NCBI RefSeq assembly: GCF_001297775.1
Contig: NZ_LIFX01000001.1
Span: 1-64,000 of the forward strand
Source: Trabulsiella odontotermitis
GTDB taxonomy: Bacteria; Pseudomonadota; Gammaproteobacteria; Enterobacterales; Enterobacteriaceae
DNA: 64,000 bases
Direction of reading: 5' to 3'
Both the position numbers and the translations under genes were made by a program. Positions 36,155-46,227 of the stretch are shown piece after piece. Numbering within the stretch: the stretch's first letter is position 1; every line of letters begins with the position of its first letter. Under the pieces are notes generated by a model. The model ran no database searches. It was not told the DNA's origin and was given only the letters and a program-made list of their open reading frames with translations.

Positions 36155-36520
36155 TCATGAATGACCTTCGTTTGCCGCCAGCCATAATCCATACAGATTA
36201 GCCAGCAAATACCCCTCTTCATTGGCGTGAAGCTGCACCGTAAACCCCTGCAACAACGCCTGATGCGCGGTGAGGATCTGCGGCCAGAACGTGGACTGCT
36301 GCATTTCCTCAAGCAGTTCCGCATCCAGCGGCGCAATCACTTCGCCGCGGCGGCTGCGCATCAGCGCATTGGCCATGTGCGTTACCGCCATTTCCCCCTG
36401 CTCGCTAAACACCGGCAGGGATAATTCTGTGTCCATCTGCCGTACCACCTGCAACATGCCGTCGCAGATGTCCTGGTCGATCACGCCCGCCTGACACAGC
36501 AGGTTGAGTCGATTTTCCAT
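36155..36520 (-). CDS. yhfY: YhfY, PRD-like regulator
   Basis: Protein of 121 residues matching the PTS-regulation-domain region of E. coli YhfY, with conserved EQGEMAVTHMANALMRSRRG and EEGYLLANLYGLWLAANEG. PRD modules respond to PTS phosphotransfer, but this one has no attached DNA-binding domain. Ten bp after yhfZ, likely co-transcribed with it. Start MENRLNLLCQAGVIDQDICD chosen. Confidence 0.87.
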   Translation of the reverse strand: MENRLNLLCQAGVIDQDICDGMLQVVRQMDTELSLPVFSEQGEMAVTHMANALMRSRRGEVIAPLDAELLEEMQQSTFWPQILTAHQALLQGFTVQLHANEEGYLLANLYGLWLAANEGHS

Positions 36521-36530
36521 CCCGCACTCC

Positions 36531-37436
36531 TCAATAGCTGGGATCCTGCTCTTCATTCACCACCCGCTGCTGATGAGCCAGCAACGCAGGCTTATCCACC
36601 ACGGTTTCAATCAGATGCTGCATCGGATAATCATCCGCCCGGGTCAGCACCACCGCTTCCGTCGCCTGAACAAAACGCGGGTCGCCTTTCAGCGGGATCG
36701 CCTCCAGCCCCAGCACCACAAGTTCCGATTCGACCGCGACGTTCCAGATAACACCGTCAATATCGCCCTTCACAATGCGGTGTAAGCTCTCGTGATACGG
36801 CACATCAACCCGCTCAATCTCGCGCTCGCAGAACCACAGGCTGGTCATGATTTTCTGGTCGGCAGACCGGTTATCGATGCCCACGCGCCGCACGTTTTTG
36901 GCTTCGCCCTTCCGGCAAATCAACTGGTGTTCGCCCACGTAGGTTTGCGCCCCCAGCTCCAGCACCATACAAAGCGCGTTGCTGTGCAGATAGTTTTCGG
37001 CGGCCAGTCGCGACACCACCGCCATGTCGTACACGCCGTTCAGCAAACACTCCACGCGAACATCCGCGCCGCGCATGTGGGCAAAATAAAAAGGAATGCC
37101 CTCAAACTGTGATTTCAGGCCGCTGGCCAACCCTTCGTATAACCGGGTGTAGGGCAGTGGCATGGCACACACGACATTGCGGATATCCACATGCGACAAC
37201 AGCGCTTTATGATTCATGTCGGCCAGGTAGCTTCCATTGCGCCCGCGTCGCTCAATGCGAATCGCCCCTTCGGATTCCAGCGTTTTCAGGGCCGCCTGGG
37301 TTAATCCCACCGATGAGCCACATTCCGTAGCCAGTTCTTCGATGGTTTTCAATCGGTTACCACATTTCTGCCCTAACAGGTAGCGCGCAAGCGTGGTTAA
37401 CGTCATGCCCTCTTTCTTGATGAATGTTCTGCGCAT
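36531..37436 (-). CDS. yhfZ: YhfZ, transcriptional regulator of the php operon
   Basis: DNA-binding protein of 301 residues. An N-terminal winged helix (about 20-80: TIEELATECGSSVGLTQAAL) precedes a long C-terminal domain resembling a periplasmic-type small-molecule binding fold. It heads the divergent region with two palindromic sites 7-50 bp upstream of its ATG, as expected for autoregulation. Effector unknown. Confidence 0.9.
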   Translation of the reverse strand: MRRTFIKKEGMTLTTLARYLLGQKCGNRLKTIEELATECGSSVGLTQAALKTLESEGAIRIERRGRNGSYLADMNHKALLSHVDIRNVVCAMPLPYTRLYEGLASGLKSQFEGIPFYFAHMRGADVRVECLLNGVYDMAVVSRLAAENYLHSNALCMVLELGAQTYVGEHQLICRKGEAKNVRRVGIDNRSADQKIMTSLWFCEREIERVDVPYHESLHRIVKGDIDGVIWNVAVESELVVLGLEAIPLKGDPRFVQATEAVVLTRADDYPMQHLIETVVDKPALLAHQQRVVNEEQDPSY

Positions 37437-37766
37437 TACAAATCTTCAGTAAATTGAATATTTTTATATTCATTAAAGTGAAGATAAAGCACAAGTCAGG
37501 AAAGTGTAAACAGCGAATCGCGTCACATAACTAAATGCAATGACTATCGCGGCATACATTGGGAAAGGAAGCCGACATCAACAATATCGTTATTTCAAGT
37601 CCGGATTATTACTCCGATTTCAGCCCGTAATCCATTGTCGCGCCTGGGATAATTGCTTAAATTCCCCGGCTGGATTCATCGTGAATTATTAACGGATTAA
37701 TCCTTTAAACCATTGCGTAATTCATGCGCTGTGGATATTCAATACATTACCAGCAAGGATGTCATG
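37437..37766. other. yhfZ-yhfL intergenic region
   Basis: A 330-bp AT-rich non-coding stretch between divergent yhfZ and yhfL. It holds the tandem palindromes given separately and a further ATTCA-TCG-TGAAT (37674-37686) with 3-bp spacing. I see no additional gene in it. Confidence 0.7.
37443..37486. promoter_or_regulatory. Two tandem palindromes before yhfZ
   Basis: Unit 1: ATCTTCA (37443-37449), six bases, TGAATAT (37456-37462). Unit 2, four bases later: ATATTCA (37467-37473), six bases, TGAAGAT (37480-37486). Both match the single palindrome before yhfX. They lie directly upstream of the yhfZ ATG at 37436, placing them over its promoter. Confidence 0.65.
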
Positions 37767-37937
37767 ATGGGAAAAACCATTAAAATCATTGCGCTGCTTG
37801 GCGCACTGTCAACGCTGACCGCCTGTACGGGTCACATCGACAATAAAAGCAAAAACTGCAGTTACGATTATCTCTTACATCCCGCCATTTCTATTTCGAA
37901 AATCATCGGCGGCTGCGGCCCGGCGGCGGATCAATAA
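37767..37937 (+). CDS. yhfL: YhfL, small lipoprotein
   Basis: Lipoprotein of 56 residues. Lipobox TLTAC gives Cys 20 residues from the start; after it come TGHIDNKSKNCSYDYLLHP and the conserved KIIGGCGP. Two ATGs are adjacent; AAGGA at 37755-37759 is better spaced for 37767. Function unknown. In E. coli yhfL follows cysG, so here it has moved to the far side of the php operon. Confidence 0.88.
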   Translation: MGKTIKIIALLGALSTLTACTGHIDNKSKNCSYDYLLHPAISISKIIGGCGPAADQ

Positions 37938-37962
37938 TCGCGCCACCTGCTGCACACGGCAT

Positions 37963-37990
37963 AAAAAAACCGGGTTTCCCCGGTTTTTTT
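37963..37990. terminator. Bidirectional terminator yhfL/trpS
   Basis: AAAAAAACCGGG, loop, CCCGGTTTTTTT (37963-37990) with A-run and T-run flanks between the convergent yhfL and trpS stops. Confidence 0.9.
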
Positions 37991-38001
37991 ATTGGCATCA
38001 C

Positions 38002-39006
38002 TTACGGATGCGCGACAAAACCAATCGCGTCATAGACCGCTTTCAGCGTAACCGATGCCCGCGCACGCGCTTTCTCTGCGCCTGCTTTCATCACCTGTTG
38101 CAGGAAGGCTTCGTCGTTGCGGTAGCGGTGATAACGCTCCTGCAACTCGCCCAGCATACCGGCGACGGCATCAGCCACTTCGGTTTTGAGGTGACCGTAC
38201 ATTTTGCCTTCGAAATGCTGCTCCAGCTCAGGAATGCTCTTGCCGGTGACGGCAGAGAGAATATCCAGCAGGTTCGACACCCCGGCTTTGTTTTGCAGGT
38301 CGTAACGCACCACTGGCGGCTCGTCAGAGTCGGTCACCGCACGTTTGATTTTCTTCACCACCGATTTCGGATCTTCCAGCAGCCCGATCACGTTGTTGCG
38401 GTTATCGTCAGACTTGGACATCTTCTTCGTCGGCTCCAGCAGCGACATCACGCGCGCGCCGGTTTTCGGAATAAACGGCTCTGGCACTTTGAAGATATCG
38501 CCGTAGATGGCGTTAAAGCGCTGGGCGACATCACGGCTCAGTTCCAGATGCTGTTTCTGGTCTTCGCCCACCGGCACCTGATTGGTCTGATACAGCAGAA
38601 TATCTGCCGCCATCAGTACCGGGTAATCAAACAGACCGGCGTTGATGTTTTCCGCGTAACGGGCTGATTTATCCTTAAACTGCGTCATACGACTCAGCTC
38701 ACCGAAATAGGTGTAGCAGTTCAGCGCCCAGCTCAGTTGCGCATGTTCCGGCACATGAGACTGCACGAAAATCGTGCTTTTTTCCGGGTCAATGCCACAG
38801 GCCAGATACAGCGCCAGAGTGTCCAGCGTCGCTTTACGCAACTGTTGCGGATCCTGACGCACGGTGATGGCGTGCTGGTCAACGATGCAGTAAATACAGT
38901 GATAGTCGTCCTGCATGTTCACCCACTGACGCAGCGCACCCATATAGTTGCCAATGGTCAATTCACCTGAGGGCTGTGCGCCACTAAAAACAACGGGCTT
39001 AGTCAT
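38002..39006 (-). CDS. trpS: Tryptophanyl-tRNA synthetase
   Basis: Class-I tRNA synthetase of 334 residues. TIGNYMGAL in place of HIGH, and KMSKS in [10 protein letters not shown]. Last gene of the aroK-trpS superoperon, overlapping gph by 8 bp. Confidence 0.98.
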   Translation of the reverse strand: MTKPVVFSGAQPSGELTIGNYMGALRQWVNMQDDYHCIYCIVDQHAITVRQDPQQLRKATLDTLALYLACGIDPEKSTIFVQSHVPEHAQLSWALNCYTYFGELSRMTQFKDKSARYAENINAGLFDYPVLMAADILLYQTNQVPVGEDQKQHLELSRDVAQRFNAIYGDIFKVPEPFIPKTGARVMSLLEPTKKMSKSDDNRNNVIGLLEDPKSVVKKIKRAVTDSDEPPVVRYDLQNKAGVSNLLDILSAVTGKSIPELEQHFEGKMYGHLKTEVADAVAGMLGELQERYHRYRNDEAFLQQVMKAGAEKARARASVTLKAVYDAIGFVAHP

Positions 39007-39760
39007 TTTTCAATTCCTGAAGTTCACTGTACGGAAGCCCGAGTGCGGGCAGTAGTTCATCGAAACGATCAAAAATCACATCGGGTTCGCTGAGTGCGAT
39101 CGATTCGCCATAGTTGTAGCCGTAGGTCAATCCGACACAACGGCAACCCGCGGCTTTCGCCGCAAGGATATCATTGCGGGAATCGCCGACAAAAAGCAAC
39201 GCTTCCGGCGCGAGGCCCAAACGTTCGGCGACCAGCAGCAGCGGTTCGGGATGCGGTTTCTTGTTCTGCACATCGTCGCCGCCAATGATAACGTCAAACA
39301 GATGCGCAATGCCCAGCGCGTCGAGGATCGGCGCGACAAACGGCGTCGGCTTGTTGGTCACCAGCGCCAGTGGCAGACCGCTGGCATGCAGTGCACCGAG
39401 CGTTTCGGCCACCGCCGGGAACAGGAAACTGCCCGCTTCGGCATGTTCGGCATAGTAACGATCAAACAGCTTGCGCAGAATACGCACCTGCTCTTCCGCG
39501 GGAATATCGCTGTCATCCACCGACGGTTTTCCCATCGTGGCGCGCAGTGTTGCCCGCTCCTGACGCGCCCAGGTCAGCGCGCGCTGCATCAACACATCCG
39601 CACCGTTACCAATCCAGGTGATGACGCGTTCTTCGCCCGCGACCGGCAGCTCCAGCGCATACAGCGCGCTGTCAACGGCGGCAGTGAGCCCCGGCGCGCT
39701 GTCAACCAGCGTCCCGTCGAGATCGAACGCAACGCCTTTTATCAACTGCATATTAATCAT
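38999..39760 (-). CDS. gph: Phosphoglycolate phosphatase
   Basis: HAD phosphatase that removes 2-phosphoglycolate formed in repair of 3'-phosphoglycolate DNA ends. HAD motif I is [11 protein letters not shown]; motif II near [10 protein letters not shown]; motif [10 protein letters not shown]. Start [15 protein letters not shown] at 39760 aligns to the E. coli N-terminus and follows an AAAGG site; the longer frame upstream lies in rpe. Overlaps both rpe and trpS by 8 bp. Confidence 0.95.
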   Translation of the reverse strand: MINMQLIKGVAFDLDGTLVDSAPGLTAAVDSALYALELPVAGEERVITWIGNGADVLMQRALTWARQERATLRATMGKPSVDDSDIPAEEQVRILRKLFDRYYAEHAEAGSFLFPAVAETLGALHASGLPLALVTNKPTPFVAPILDALGIAHLFDVIIGGDDVQNKKPHPEPLLLVAERLGLAPEALLFVGDSRNDILAAKAAGCRCVGLTYGYNYGESIALSEPDVIFDRFDELLPALGLPYSELQELKND

Positions 39761-40430
39761 GACGTACCTTTGCCAGTTCACTACGCATTTCATCGACCAC
39801 TTTCTTGTAGTCTGGCTGATCGAAAATAGCGGACCCCGCGACAAACATATCGGCGCCTGCCGCGGCGATTTCCGCGATATTGCTTACCTTAACACCACCA
39901 TCCACTTCAAGACGAATGTCATAACCGGATTCATCAATGCGGCGGCGCACTTCACGCAGTTTTTCCAGCGTATGCGGAATGAACGACTGGCCGCCAAAAC
40001 CCGGGTTGACGGACATCAGCAGAATGACGTCAAGTTTGTCCATCACATGGTCGAGATAAGTCAGCGGCGTGGCCGGGTTAAACACCAGCCCCGCTTTACA
40101 GCCGTTCTCTTTGATCAGTTGCAGGGAACGGTCGATATGCTCGGACGCTTCCGGGTGGAAAGTAATGATGTTGGCACCAGCCGCGGCAAAATCAGGAATG
40201 ATGCGATCGACCGGTTTAACCATCAGATGCACATCCACCGGCGCCGTGATGCCGTATTTGCGCAGCGATTTCAGCACCATCGGGCCAATGGTCAGGTTCG
40301 GAACGTAGTGGTTGTCCATGACGTCGAAATGAACGACATCCGCACCGGCCGCCAGCGCTTTCGCCGTGTCTTCACCCAGGCGGGCAAAATCAGCCGACAG
40401 AATTGAGGGGGCAATCAAATACTGTTTCAT
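39753..40430 (-). CDS. rpe: Ribulose-phosphate 3-epimerase
   Basis: TIM-barrel epimerase linking ribulose-5-P and xylulose-5-P in the pentose phosphate pathway. 225 residues from [20 protein letters not shown]; metal ligands in [23 protein letters not shown] and LEVDGGVK. The 38-bp gap from dam keeps it in the superoperon. Confidence 0.98.
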   Translation of the reverse strand: MKQYLIAPSILSADFARLGEDTAKALAAGADVVHFDVMDNHYVPNLTIGPMVLKSLRKYGITAPVDVHLMVKPVDRIIPDFAAAGANIITFHPEASEHIDRSLQLIKENGCKAGLVFNPATPLTYLDHVMDKLDVILLMSVNPGFGGQSFIPHTLEKLREVRRRIDESGYDIRLEVDGGVKVSNIAEIAAAGADMFVAGSAIFDQPDYKKVVDEMRSELAKVRHD

Positions 40431-40468
40431 CCGCATCTCCTTGGACGCCGGGCAGACCGGCGCGTGCA

Positions 40469-41305
40469 TTATTTTTTAGCGGTCGATACGTTGACTGGGC
40501 GATACAGCGCCAGTAGTTCGTCCACCTTTTTACGTGTGCCGCCATTACTGCTGATGCTGCGTCGCACCTTCACGACATGCAGTTTGGCCAGTTGATACCA
40601 TTCGCGCGTCAGCGCCGTATCATGATTCGAAATCAGCACCGGAATGTGATTATTCACCAGCCCTTCCGCGAGTTGCGCCAGGTGCGCCTGCTGTTCCAGA
40701 CTAAAGCTGTTTGTATGATACGCCGTAAAATTAGCGGTCGCGGAAAGCGGCGCATACGGCGGATCGCAATAAACGACGGTTTTGTTGTCGGCGCGTGCCA
40801 GGCTGTCCGCGTAGGACTCGCAATAGAAGTAAGCATTCTGCGCCTTTTGCGCAAAATGATACAACTCAGCTTCCGGGAAGTAGGGCTTTTTATAACGACC
40901 AAACGGCACGTTGAACTCGCCCTTCAGGTTGTAACGGCACAAGCCATTGTAACCATGCCGGTTGAGATACAAAAACAGCACCGCGCGTCGCAGCGGATCC
41001 TGGCACTGGTTGAATTCATCACGAAAGCGATAGTACACCTCGGAGGTGTTAGTCGCTGGCGTAAACATTTCACGCGCGGCGGTAACATACGTCTCCGTTT
41101 GCGTCTTAACGATGTTATAGAGACTGATCAGATCGCTGTTGATATCCGCAAGGATATAACGGGAGAAATCAGTGTTGAGAAACACTGATCCGGCGCCCAC
41201 AAAAGGCTCAATCAGGCACTCGCCTTTCGGCAAATGCTTTTTGATGTCGTCGAGCAGGGGGTATTTGCCCCCTGCCCATTTCAAAAAAGCGCGATTTTTT
41301 TTCAT
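40469..41305 (-). CDS. dam: DNA adenine methyltransferase Dam
   Basis: Methylates adenine in GATC, setting strand discrimination for mismatch repair and the timing of replication. 278 residues, with the SAM motif [12 protein letters not shown] and the catalytic DPPY in [12 protein letters not shown]. Between damX and rpe in the superoperon. Confidence 0.98.
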   Translation of the reverse strand: MKKNRAFLKWAGGKYPLLDDIKKHLPKGECLIEPFVGAGSVFLNTDFSRYILADINSDLISLYNIVKTQTETYVTAAREMFTPATNTSEVYYRFRDEFNQCQDPLRRAVLFLYLNRHGYNGLCRYNLKGEFNVPFGRYKKPYFPEAELYHFAQKAQNAYFYCESYADSLARADNKTVVYCDPPYAPLSATANFTAYHTNSFSLEQQAHLAQLAEGLVNNHIPVLISNHDTALTREWYQLAKLHVVKVRRSISSNGGTRKKVDELLALYRPVNVSTAKK

Positions 41306-41387
41306 GCTGTCTGGCTACTTACACACTTTCTCCGGCTGTGGAGAAGGGCTCCGACAGCATCCTGCGCTCCGGGCGTTTGCCCATGCA

Positions 41388-42650
41388 TTACTTCAGATCG
41401 GCCTGGACCTGGTGCAGCGGTTTTGCCCACGGGTTTTTTGCCTGAACATCAGCAGGCAACGTGGCTACCGCGCGTTTCGCGTCATCTTTCGAGGCATAAA
41501 CACCGCTCACCAGCACGTACCACGGCTGACCATTGCGGGTAGTCTCATAGACGACGTAATTTTTCAGGTTTTCTTTCTTCGCCCAACCATTCAGGTTGTT
41601 GTAGTTAGACGAACTGCTGAGCTGCAGCGTGTAATGGCTTGACGGCGCAGACTTCAGCGAACCCACATCACCTGCCGTTTTGCCGCCAGAAGTCGCCGCC
41701 GGTGCCGTGGTGGCTGTCGCGGCAGGTTTCGTCTGCGCGGTCGCCGCTGGCGTACTGACCGGAGTGCTGGTCGGTTTTGGCTGCGCGACCGGTTTCGGCG
41801 CGGTGGTGGTGGTTTTCGCGGTGGCCTGCGGTTTCGTTTGTGGTTTCGCTTCAATCACCGCTTGTTTGCGTTCCGGGCGGGCAGGCGTCGTCTGGCGCGG
41901 CGCTGTTTCAGTCGTTGCTGTCTGGCGCGGTGTCGTACCTGCCGTTCCCGCGGCGCCATTACGCACTGGCGCAACGGTTGCCGGTTCCGTCGGTAACGTA
42001 GAGCCGACCGCGGCGTTGTCAATCTGGCCCTGCTGTTGGGTCAACGCATTGTTCAGGTCGCCCTGGACTTCCACACGCTGCTGACCTTCCGGCGCCGTGT
42101 TAACCTGGCCTTGCGTCGGCGTAGAGGAAATCGGCGGTACGGAGACGTCCTGCGGTGCATTATTTGCCGTCTGGCCGCCCGCGGTGTCGCCCGGGGCTGG
42201 TTGTGCGCCGTTCGCTTGATCAGTCGCTGTGCTACCGGAGAGATCGATGCTGCGCTCGGTAGACGCGATTTGTTCGTTTGAAGATGGAGAGGATGGCGCC
42301 TGCAGCGCAGAGCCGATGCCGATAATGAGCAGCAGCAGAACCAGGATCCCCAGACCCATCATGATGTACTGGCGAGACGCCGGTTTACTGGCAGCGGCTT
42401 TTTTACGTTTACGGGGGCGGCGCTCAACCGGAGCGTCCTGCTCTTCATACTCGTCGTCAGATTCGTAATATTCTTCTTCCTCTTCACGCGCCCGGCGGGC
42501 GTGCGTCGGACGACGATCGTCCGTATCAAAGTCCACATCATCAAAGTTGATCTGTGGCTCGTTATCGCGGTCGGAAGACTGACGAGAACGACCAGCACGA
42601 CGATCGCTGGGATCGGGCTTCAGCTCGTCTTCTGGTTTGAATTCATCCAT
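41388..42650 (-). CDS. damX: DamX, SPOR-domain cell-division protein
   Basis: Inner-membrane divisome protein. 420 residues (E. coli 428): acidic cytoplasmic N-terminus (1-92), one transmembrane helix at about 95-115, a long linker rich in Pro, Thr, Ala and Gln, and a C-terminal SPOR domain (about 340-415, [20 protein letters not shown]) that binds denuded glycan. The low-complexity linker explains open frames on the other strand. Confidence 0.95.
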   Translation of the reverse strand: MDEFKPEDELKPDPSDRRAGRSRQSSDRDNEPQINFDDVDFDTDDRRPTHARRAREEEEEYYESDDEYEEQDAPVERRPRKRKKAAASKPASRQYIMMGLGILVLLLLIIGIGSALQAPSSPSSNEQIASTERSIDLSGSTATDQANGAQPAPGDTAGGQTANNAPQDVSVPPISSTPTQGQVNTAPEGQQRVEVQGDLNNALTQQQGQIDNAAVGSTLPTEPATVAPVRNGAAGTAGTTPRQTATTETAPRQTTPARPERKQAVIEAKPQTKPQATAKTTTTAPKPVAQPKPTSTPVSTPAATAQTKPAATATTAPAATSGGKTAGDVGSLKSAPSSHYTLQLSSSSNYNNLNGWAKKENLKNYVVYETTRNGQPWYVLVSGVYASKDDAKRAVATLPADVQAKNPWAKPLHQVQADLK

Positions 42651-42711
42651 TTAACACCCCACTAAAAGGCTTGTGCCTGAGACTGTTGCACATCACCTGA
42701 AACTGACTTTT

Positions 42712-43806
42712 TTATTTGAGCTCCTGCTGAGTATCAGCAATTGCATCCAGAACTACCTGGTGCGACACTCCGCCGCGCACTTCACTTTTCCCTATCGCCA
42801 GCGGCAGCACTAAACGCAGCTCGCCAGCCAGTACTTTCTTATCGCGCATCATGTGAGGCAAATACGCCTGCGCAGACATCTCCCGCGGCCCCGTGACCGG
42901 AAGCCCTGCCCGCTTGAGCAACGCAATGATACGCTGCGTATCCTGAGCATTAAACTGCCCAAGACGTTCTGAAGCATGCGCCGCCATCACCATCCCGGCG
43001 GCCACGGCCTCGCCATGCAGCCAGTTGCCATACCCCATTTCGGCTTCAATGGCGTGACCAAACGTATGCCCAAGATTCAGTAAAGCACGTAAGCCGGTTT
43101 CGCGCTCGTCTGCTGCAACAACTTCGGCTTTCAGCTCACAACAACGGCGAATACAGTACGCCATTGCTTTTTCATCCAGCGCCATCAGCGCATCAATATT
43201 CTGTTCCAGCCAGTCAAAAAAGTCGCCATCAAGAATGATGCCGTACTTAATGACTTCAGCAAGACCCGAAGAGAGTTCACGCGTCGGCAGGGTTTTCAGG
43301 CAGTTCAGATCAACCACCACGGAGGCGGGTTGCCAGAAGGCACCAATCATATTTTTGCCGAGCGGATGGTTAACGGCAGTTTTGCCGCCCACGGAGGAAT
43401 CAACCTGCGACAACAGCGTAGTCGGCACCTGAATAAAGCGCACGCCGCGTTGATAGCTGGCTGCGGCGAAACCGGTGAGATCACCCACCACACCGCCGCC
43501 CAACGCCACCAGCGTGGTGTCACGGCCATGAGGTTTTTGCAGGAGCGCGGTAAAGACCTGATCCAGGACGGTCAGGCTTTTGTACTGCTCGCCATCAGGA
43601 AGGATGACGCTGTCGACCTTCACGCCTGCCTTTTCAAGCACGGCGCGCAGCGTATTCAGATACAGCGGCGCCAGCGTTTCATTGGTGACCAGCATGACCT
43701 GGTCGCCTGATTTCAGTGGCAAGAACGATGCTGATTCGTCGAACAAACCAGCCGCGATGGTGATCGGGTAACTACGTTCCCCGAGCGTGACAGTGAGCCT
43801 CTCCAT
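42712..43806 (-). CDS. aroB: 3-dehydroquinate synthase
   Basis: Second shikimate enzyme (DAHP to 3-dehydroquinate), zinc and NAD dependent. 364 residues; NAD site [15 protein letters not shown], Zn ligands in the [20 protein letters not shown] segment. Start [20 protein letters not shown] at 43806. 55 bp after aroK. Confidence 0.98.
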   Translation of the reverse strand: MERLTVTLGERSYPITIAAGLFDESASFLPLKSGDQVMLVTNETLAPLYLNTLRAVLEKAGVKVDSVILPDGEQYKSLTVLDQVFTALLQKPHGRDTTLVALGGGVVGDLTGFAAASYQRGVRFIQVPTTLLSQVDSSVGGKTAVNHPLGKNMIGAFWQPASVVVDLNCLKTLPTRELSSGLAEVIKYGIILDGDFFDWLEQNIDALMALDEKAMAYCIRRCCELKAEVVAADERETGLRALLNLGHTFGHAIEAEMGYGNWLHGEAVAAGMVMAAHASERLGQFNAQDTQRIIALLKRAGLPVTGPREMSAQAYLPHMMRDKKVLAGELRLVLPLAIGKSEVRGGVSHQVVLDAIADTQQELK

Positions 43807-43861
43807 AACGCGCATCCACCTTATTTGCTTGTTTTTCGCTGGCGTATTTCTGTTGCCAGAA

Positions 43862-44383
43862 TCAGTTGCTTTCCAGCATATGAACGATCTGGTTTGCCAC
43901 GACTTTCGCGCTTTGATCGTCAGTACGGATTGTTACGTCAGCAATCTCTTCGTACAGCGGATTACGCTCGTCGGCCAGCGCTTCAAGCACCTCGCGCGGC
44001 GGCGTTTCCACCTGCAGCAAAGGACGTTTTTTGTCGCGCTGAGTGCGCGCCAGTTGCTTTTCGATAGTGGTTTCCAGGTAGACGACCACCCCACGCGCGG
44101 AGAGACGATTACGGGTTTCGCGGGATTTTACAGAGCCGCCGCCAGTGGCCAGCACAATACCCTGTTTTTCCGTGAGTTCGTTGATGATCTTTTCTTCACG
44201 ATCGCGGAAACCTTCTTCGCCTTCTACATCGAAGACCCAGCCTACATCTGCACCAGTGCGTTTCTCAATCTCTTGATCAGAATCGTAAAATTCCATGTTG
44301 AGTTGTTGAGCTAACTGGCGCCCAATAGTGCTTTTGCCGGCACCCATAGGCCCAACCAGAAAGATATTGCGTTTCTCTGCCAT
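43862..44383 (-). CDS. aroK: Shikimate kinase I
   Basis: Phosphorylates shikimate. 173 residues from [21 protein letters not shown]-loop GPMGAGKS, substrate residues in [18 protein letters not shown] and the [14 protein letters not shown] loop. First gene of the superoperon, with a promoter 110-145 bp upstream. Confidence 0.98.
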   Translation of the reverse strand: MAEKRNIFLVGPMGAGKSTIGRQLAQQLNMEFYDSDQEIEKRTGADVGWVFDVEGEEGFRDREEKIINELTEKQGIVLATGGGSVKSRETRNRLSARGVVVYLETTIEKQLARTQRDKKRPLLQVETPPREVLEALADERNPLYEEIADVTIRTDDQSAKVVANQIVHMLESN

Positions 44384-44496
44384 TTTTTCGGTACTACTAA
44401 GACTATTCGTTAATGGTAAACCCACGTCGCTTACATCCTGCGCAGTGGGACATGAACTGAAACCTCATATGCGATAGTGCGAGAGTCAGACTAAAA

Positions 44497-44526
44497 ATTA
44501 TCTCAATACTCCGGCGGGTTTGGCAA
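44497..44526 (-). promoter_or_regulatory. Probable aroK promoter
   Basis: On the minus strand TTGCCA (44521-44526), 18 bp, GATAAT (44497-44502): five of six bases in the -10. It lies 114-143 bp upstream of aroK. Confidence 0.65.
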
Positions 44527-44652
44527 CAGTAAAGATCGCCGGGCTACGGGCATACCCACTTCAGGGATGGGGCTCGCCACTGACGCTCAAAATCGGTACC
44601 CCTTGTATGCTAAATCCATCCGTACGTCAAACACCTGAAACGTGTTCAGCGT

Positions 44653-44670
44653 AAAAAAGCCGTCTGGCTT
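44653..44670 (-). terminator. Terminator of hofQ
   Basis: On the minus strand AAGCC, AGAC, GGCTT followed by TTTTAC (44653-44670), directly after the hofQ stop. The stem is only 5 bp, so strength may be low. Confidence 0.6.
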
Positions 44671-44675
44671 ACTGC

Positions 44676-45908
44676 TTAGTGAACAGAAACAATACGCGGG
44701 GTGATAAACACCACCAGCTCACGTCGTTCATTATCTTTCCCGTCGTGACGAAAGAGTTGCCCGAGCCATGGAATGTCGCCAAGTAACGGGACGCTGTCGC
44801 GGGCAGATTTGTTCTTTTGCGAAAATATTCCACCCAATGCCAGCGTTTCGCCACTTTTAACTTCCACCTGCGTTTCAATTTCTTGCTTATCAATCGCCAG
44901 CACTTCGCCATCCGCCTGCTGAAGTACCTGACCCGGCATATTTTCGCTAATGCGTAACTTTAGTCGCACACGGTTGTTCTGCAACACTGTCGGCGTCACT
45001 TCCATGCCGAGCACCGCCTCTTTGAACTCCACCGAGGTGGCGCCGCTCTCGCCGCTGGACACCTGATAGGGGATCTCGCTGCCTTGTTTAATGCTGGCGG
45101 GCTGCAGGTGTGAAGCCAGTAAACGCGGGCTGGCGATGATATCCACCTTCTGCTTTTGCTCCAGCGCCGAAAGTTCCAGCTCAAGCAACCGCCCGTTAAT
45201 ATGGCCGATATTGAATCCCACACGGGTGGGCGCTTCTGCGACGGACAAATCGCTGCCAAGCGTTGTGAGCTTTCCATTGCCCACAGCACCTTCCGCTTCT
45301 GCCAGACTCCACTTCACGCCCAGTTCCCGCAGACTCTTTTCATTGATAGTGACAATATGCGCCGCCAGCTCAACCTGCCCCACCGGCAGATCCATCTCTT
45401 TCGCCCACGCTGCCAGCGCCTGAGTATGGTTTTTGTCGTCGCGGACAACCAACCGGTTCATGCGTTTGTCTACCGTCAGATTCCCGCGCGCAGAGAGCAG
45501 TTTTTCCCCCGCTTTCGCCAGTTCTGCCGCATCGGCGTATTCCAGCGGAATGCTCTGCCCTACCAGTGGCGTGGCGAGTTGCTGCCTGGCATTTTCCGCT
45601 TCCCGCTGCGCCAGCTTTTCTTTCTGCCATGACTGCGAATGCACCGAGAGAACGCGCCCCTCCTGCGACAGCACCAGACCGGCGCTGTTCACCACTGTGT
45701 ACAGTGCCTGTTTCCAGGGGATGTTTGTCAGATGCAGTGAAATCACACCACTCACCTCGGGCCCCACCACCAGGTTGCGTTGCTCCAGCGCCGCAAGGCT
45801 TTGCAGAACCTGCGCGACGGGAACCTCATCAACCACCAGCGAGACGTTCTTTTCGGCCAGCGCCAGCGGCGCCAGCAGACAGATCCACAGGCTTATCCAT
45901 ACTTTCAT
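44676..45908 (-). CDS. hofQ: HofQ, PilQ-like secretin
   Basis: Outer-membrane secretin of 410 residues, homologous to PilQ/ComE. Signal peptide (MKVWISLWICLLAPLALA), N-domains (about 25-150), then the secretin domain (about 200-405) with VEFKEAVLGMEVTPTVL and DSVPLLGDIPWLGQLFRHDG. In E. coli the operon supports use of DNA as nutrient. Overlaps hofP by 80 bp. Confidence 0.95.
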   Translation of the reverse strand: MKVWISLWICLLAPLALAEKNVSLVVDEVPVAQVLQSLAALEQRNLVVGPEVSGVISLHLTNIPWKQALYTVVNSAGLVLSQEGRVLSVHSQSWQKEKLAQREAENARQQLATPLVGQSIPLEYADAAELAKAGEKLLSARGNLTVDKRMNRLVVRDDKNHTQALAAWAKEMDLPVGQVELAAHIVTINEKSLRELGVKWSLAEAEGAVGNGKLTTLGSDLSVAEAPTRVGFNIGHINGRLLELELSALEQKQKVDIIASPRLLASHLQPASIKQGSEIPYQVSSGESGATSVEFKEAVLGMEVTPTVLQNNRVRLKLRISENMPGQVLQQADGEVLAIDKQEIETQVEVKSGETLALGGIFSQKNKSARDSVPLLGDIPWLGQLFRHDGKDNERRELVVFITPRIVSVH

Positions 45909-46227
45909 TTTTTTCTCCTTCCTTGATCCAGGTCCAGCGCGCAGGGTCACACCCTTCGCCCATGTCGACGGTCATGTCGGATTCGGTAAGCGCCACCAGA
46001 CGCCAGCCGGTGGCGAACCGTTCGCCCGGCTCCACCCGATGCCATTTCCCGCCGCCGTCTTTTATCAGGCCAATGCGTCGCTGTTGATGGCCGACGCTTC
46101 CCCTGTAATGCCACTGCGTCAGTTCCGCCGTGTGACAGCGGTCGACCGGTGGCGCGAACGGGTCGCGCATTCCCGTCAGGGCAGGCAGCAGAACAATCAG
46201 CAGCACGGTGACTGCTTTACTCGCCAT
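45829..46227 (-). CDS. hofP: HofP, PilP-like pilot/inner-membrane protein
   Basis: 132 residues; N-terminal hydrophobic segment, then MRDPFAPPVDRCHTAELTQW, the region that resembles the C-terminal part of PilP. Start ATG 46227 preferred over an adjacent TTG. Overlaps hofO by 11 bp and hofQ by 80 bp. Confidence 0.88.
   Translation of the reverse strand: MASKAVTVLLIVLLPALTGMRDPFAPPVDRCHTAELTQWHYRGSVGHQQRRIGLIKDGGGKWHRVEPGERFATGWRLVALTESDMTVDMGEGCDPARWTWIKEGEKNESMDKPVDLSAGAAGAGRKERLAGG

Noticed and set aside
37674..37686. ATTCA-TCG-TGAAT as a fourth YhfZ-type site
   Set aside because: The spacer is 3 bp rather than 6 and the outer AT positions are not conserved, so it does not fit the unit.
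41650..42300. Repetitive Pro/Thr/Ala codons suggesting tandem repeats
   Set aside because: This is the low-complexity linker of DamX; no exact DNA repeat unit was found.
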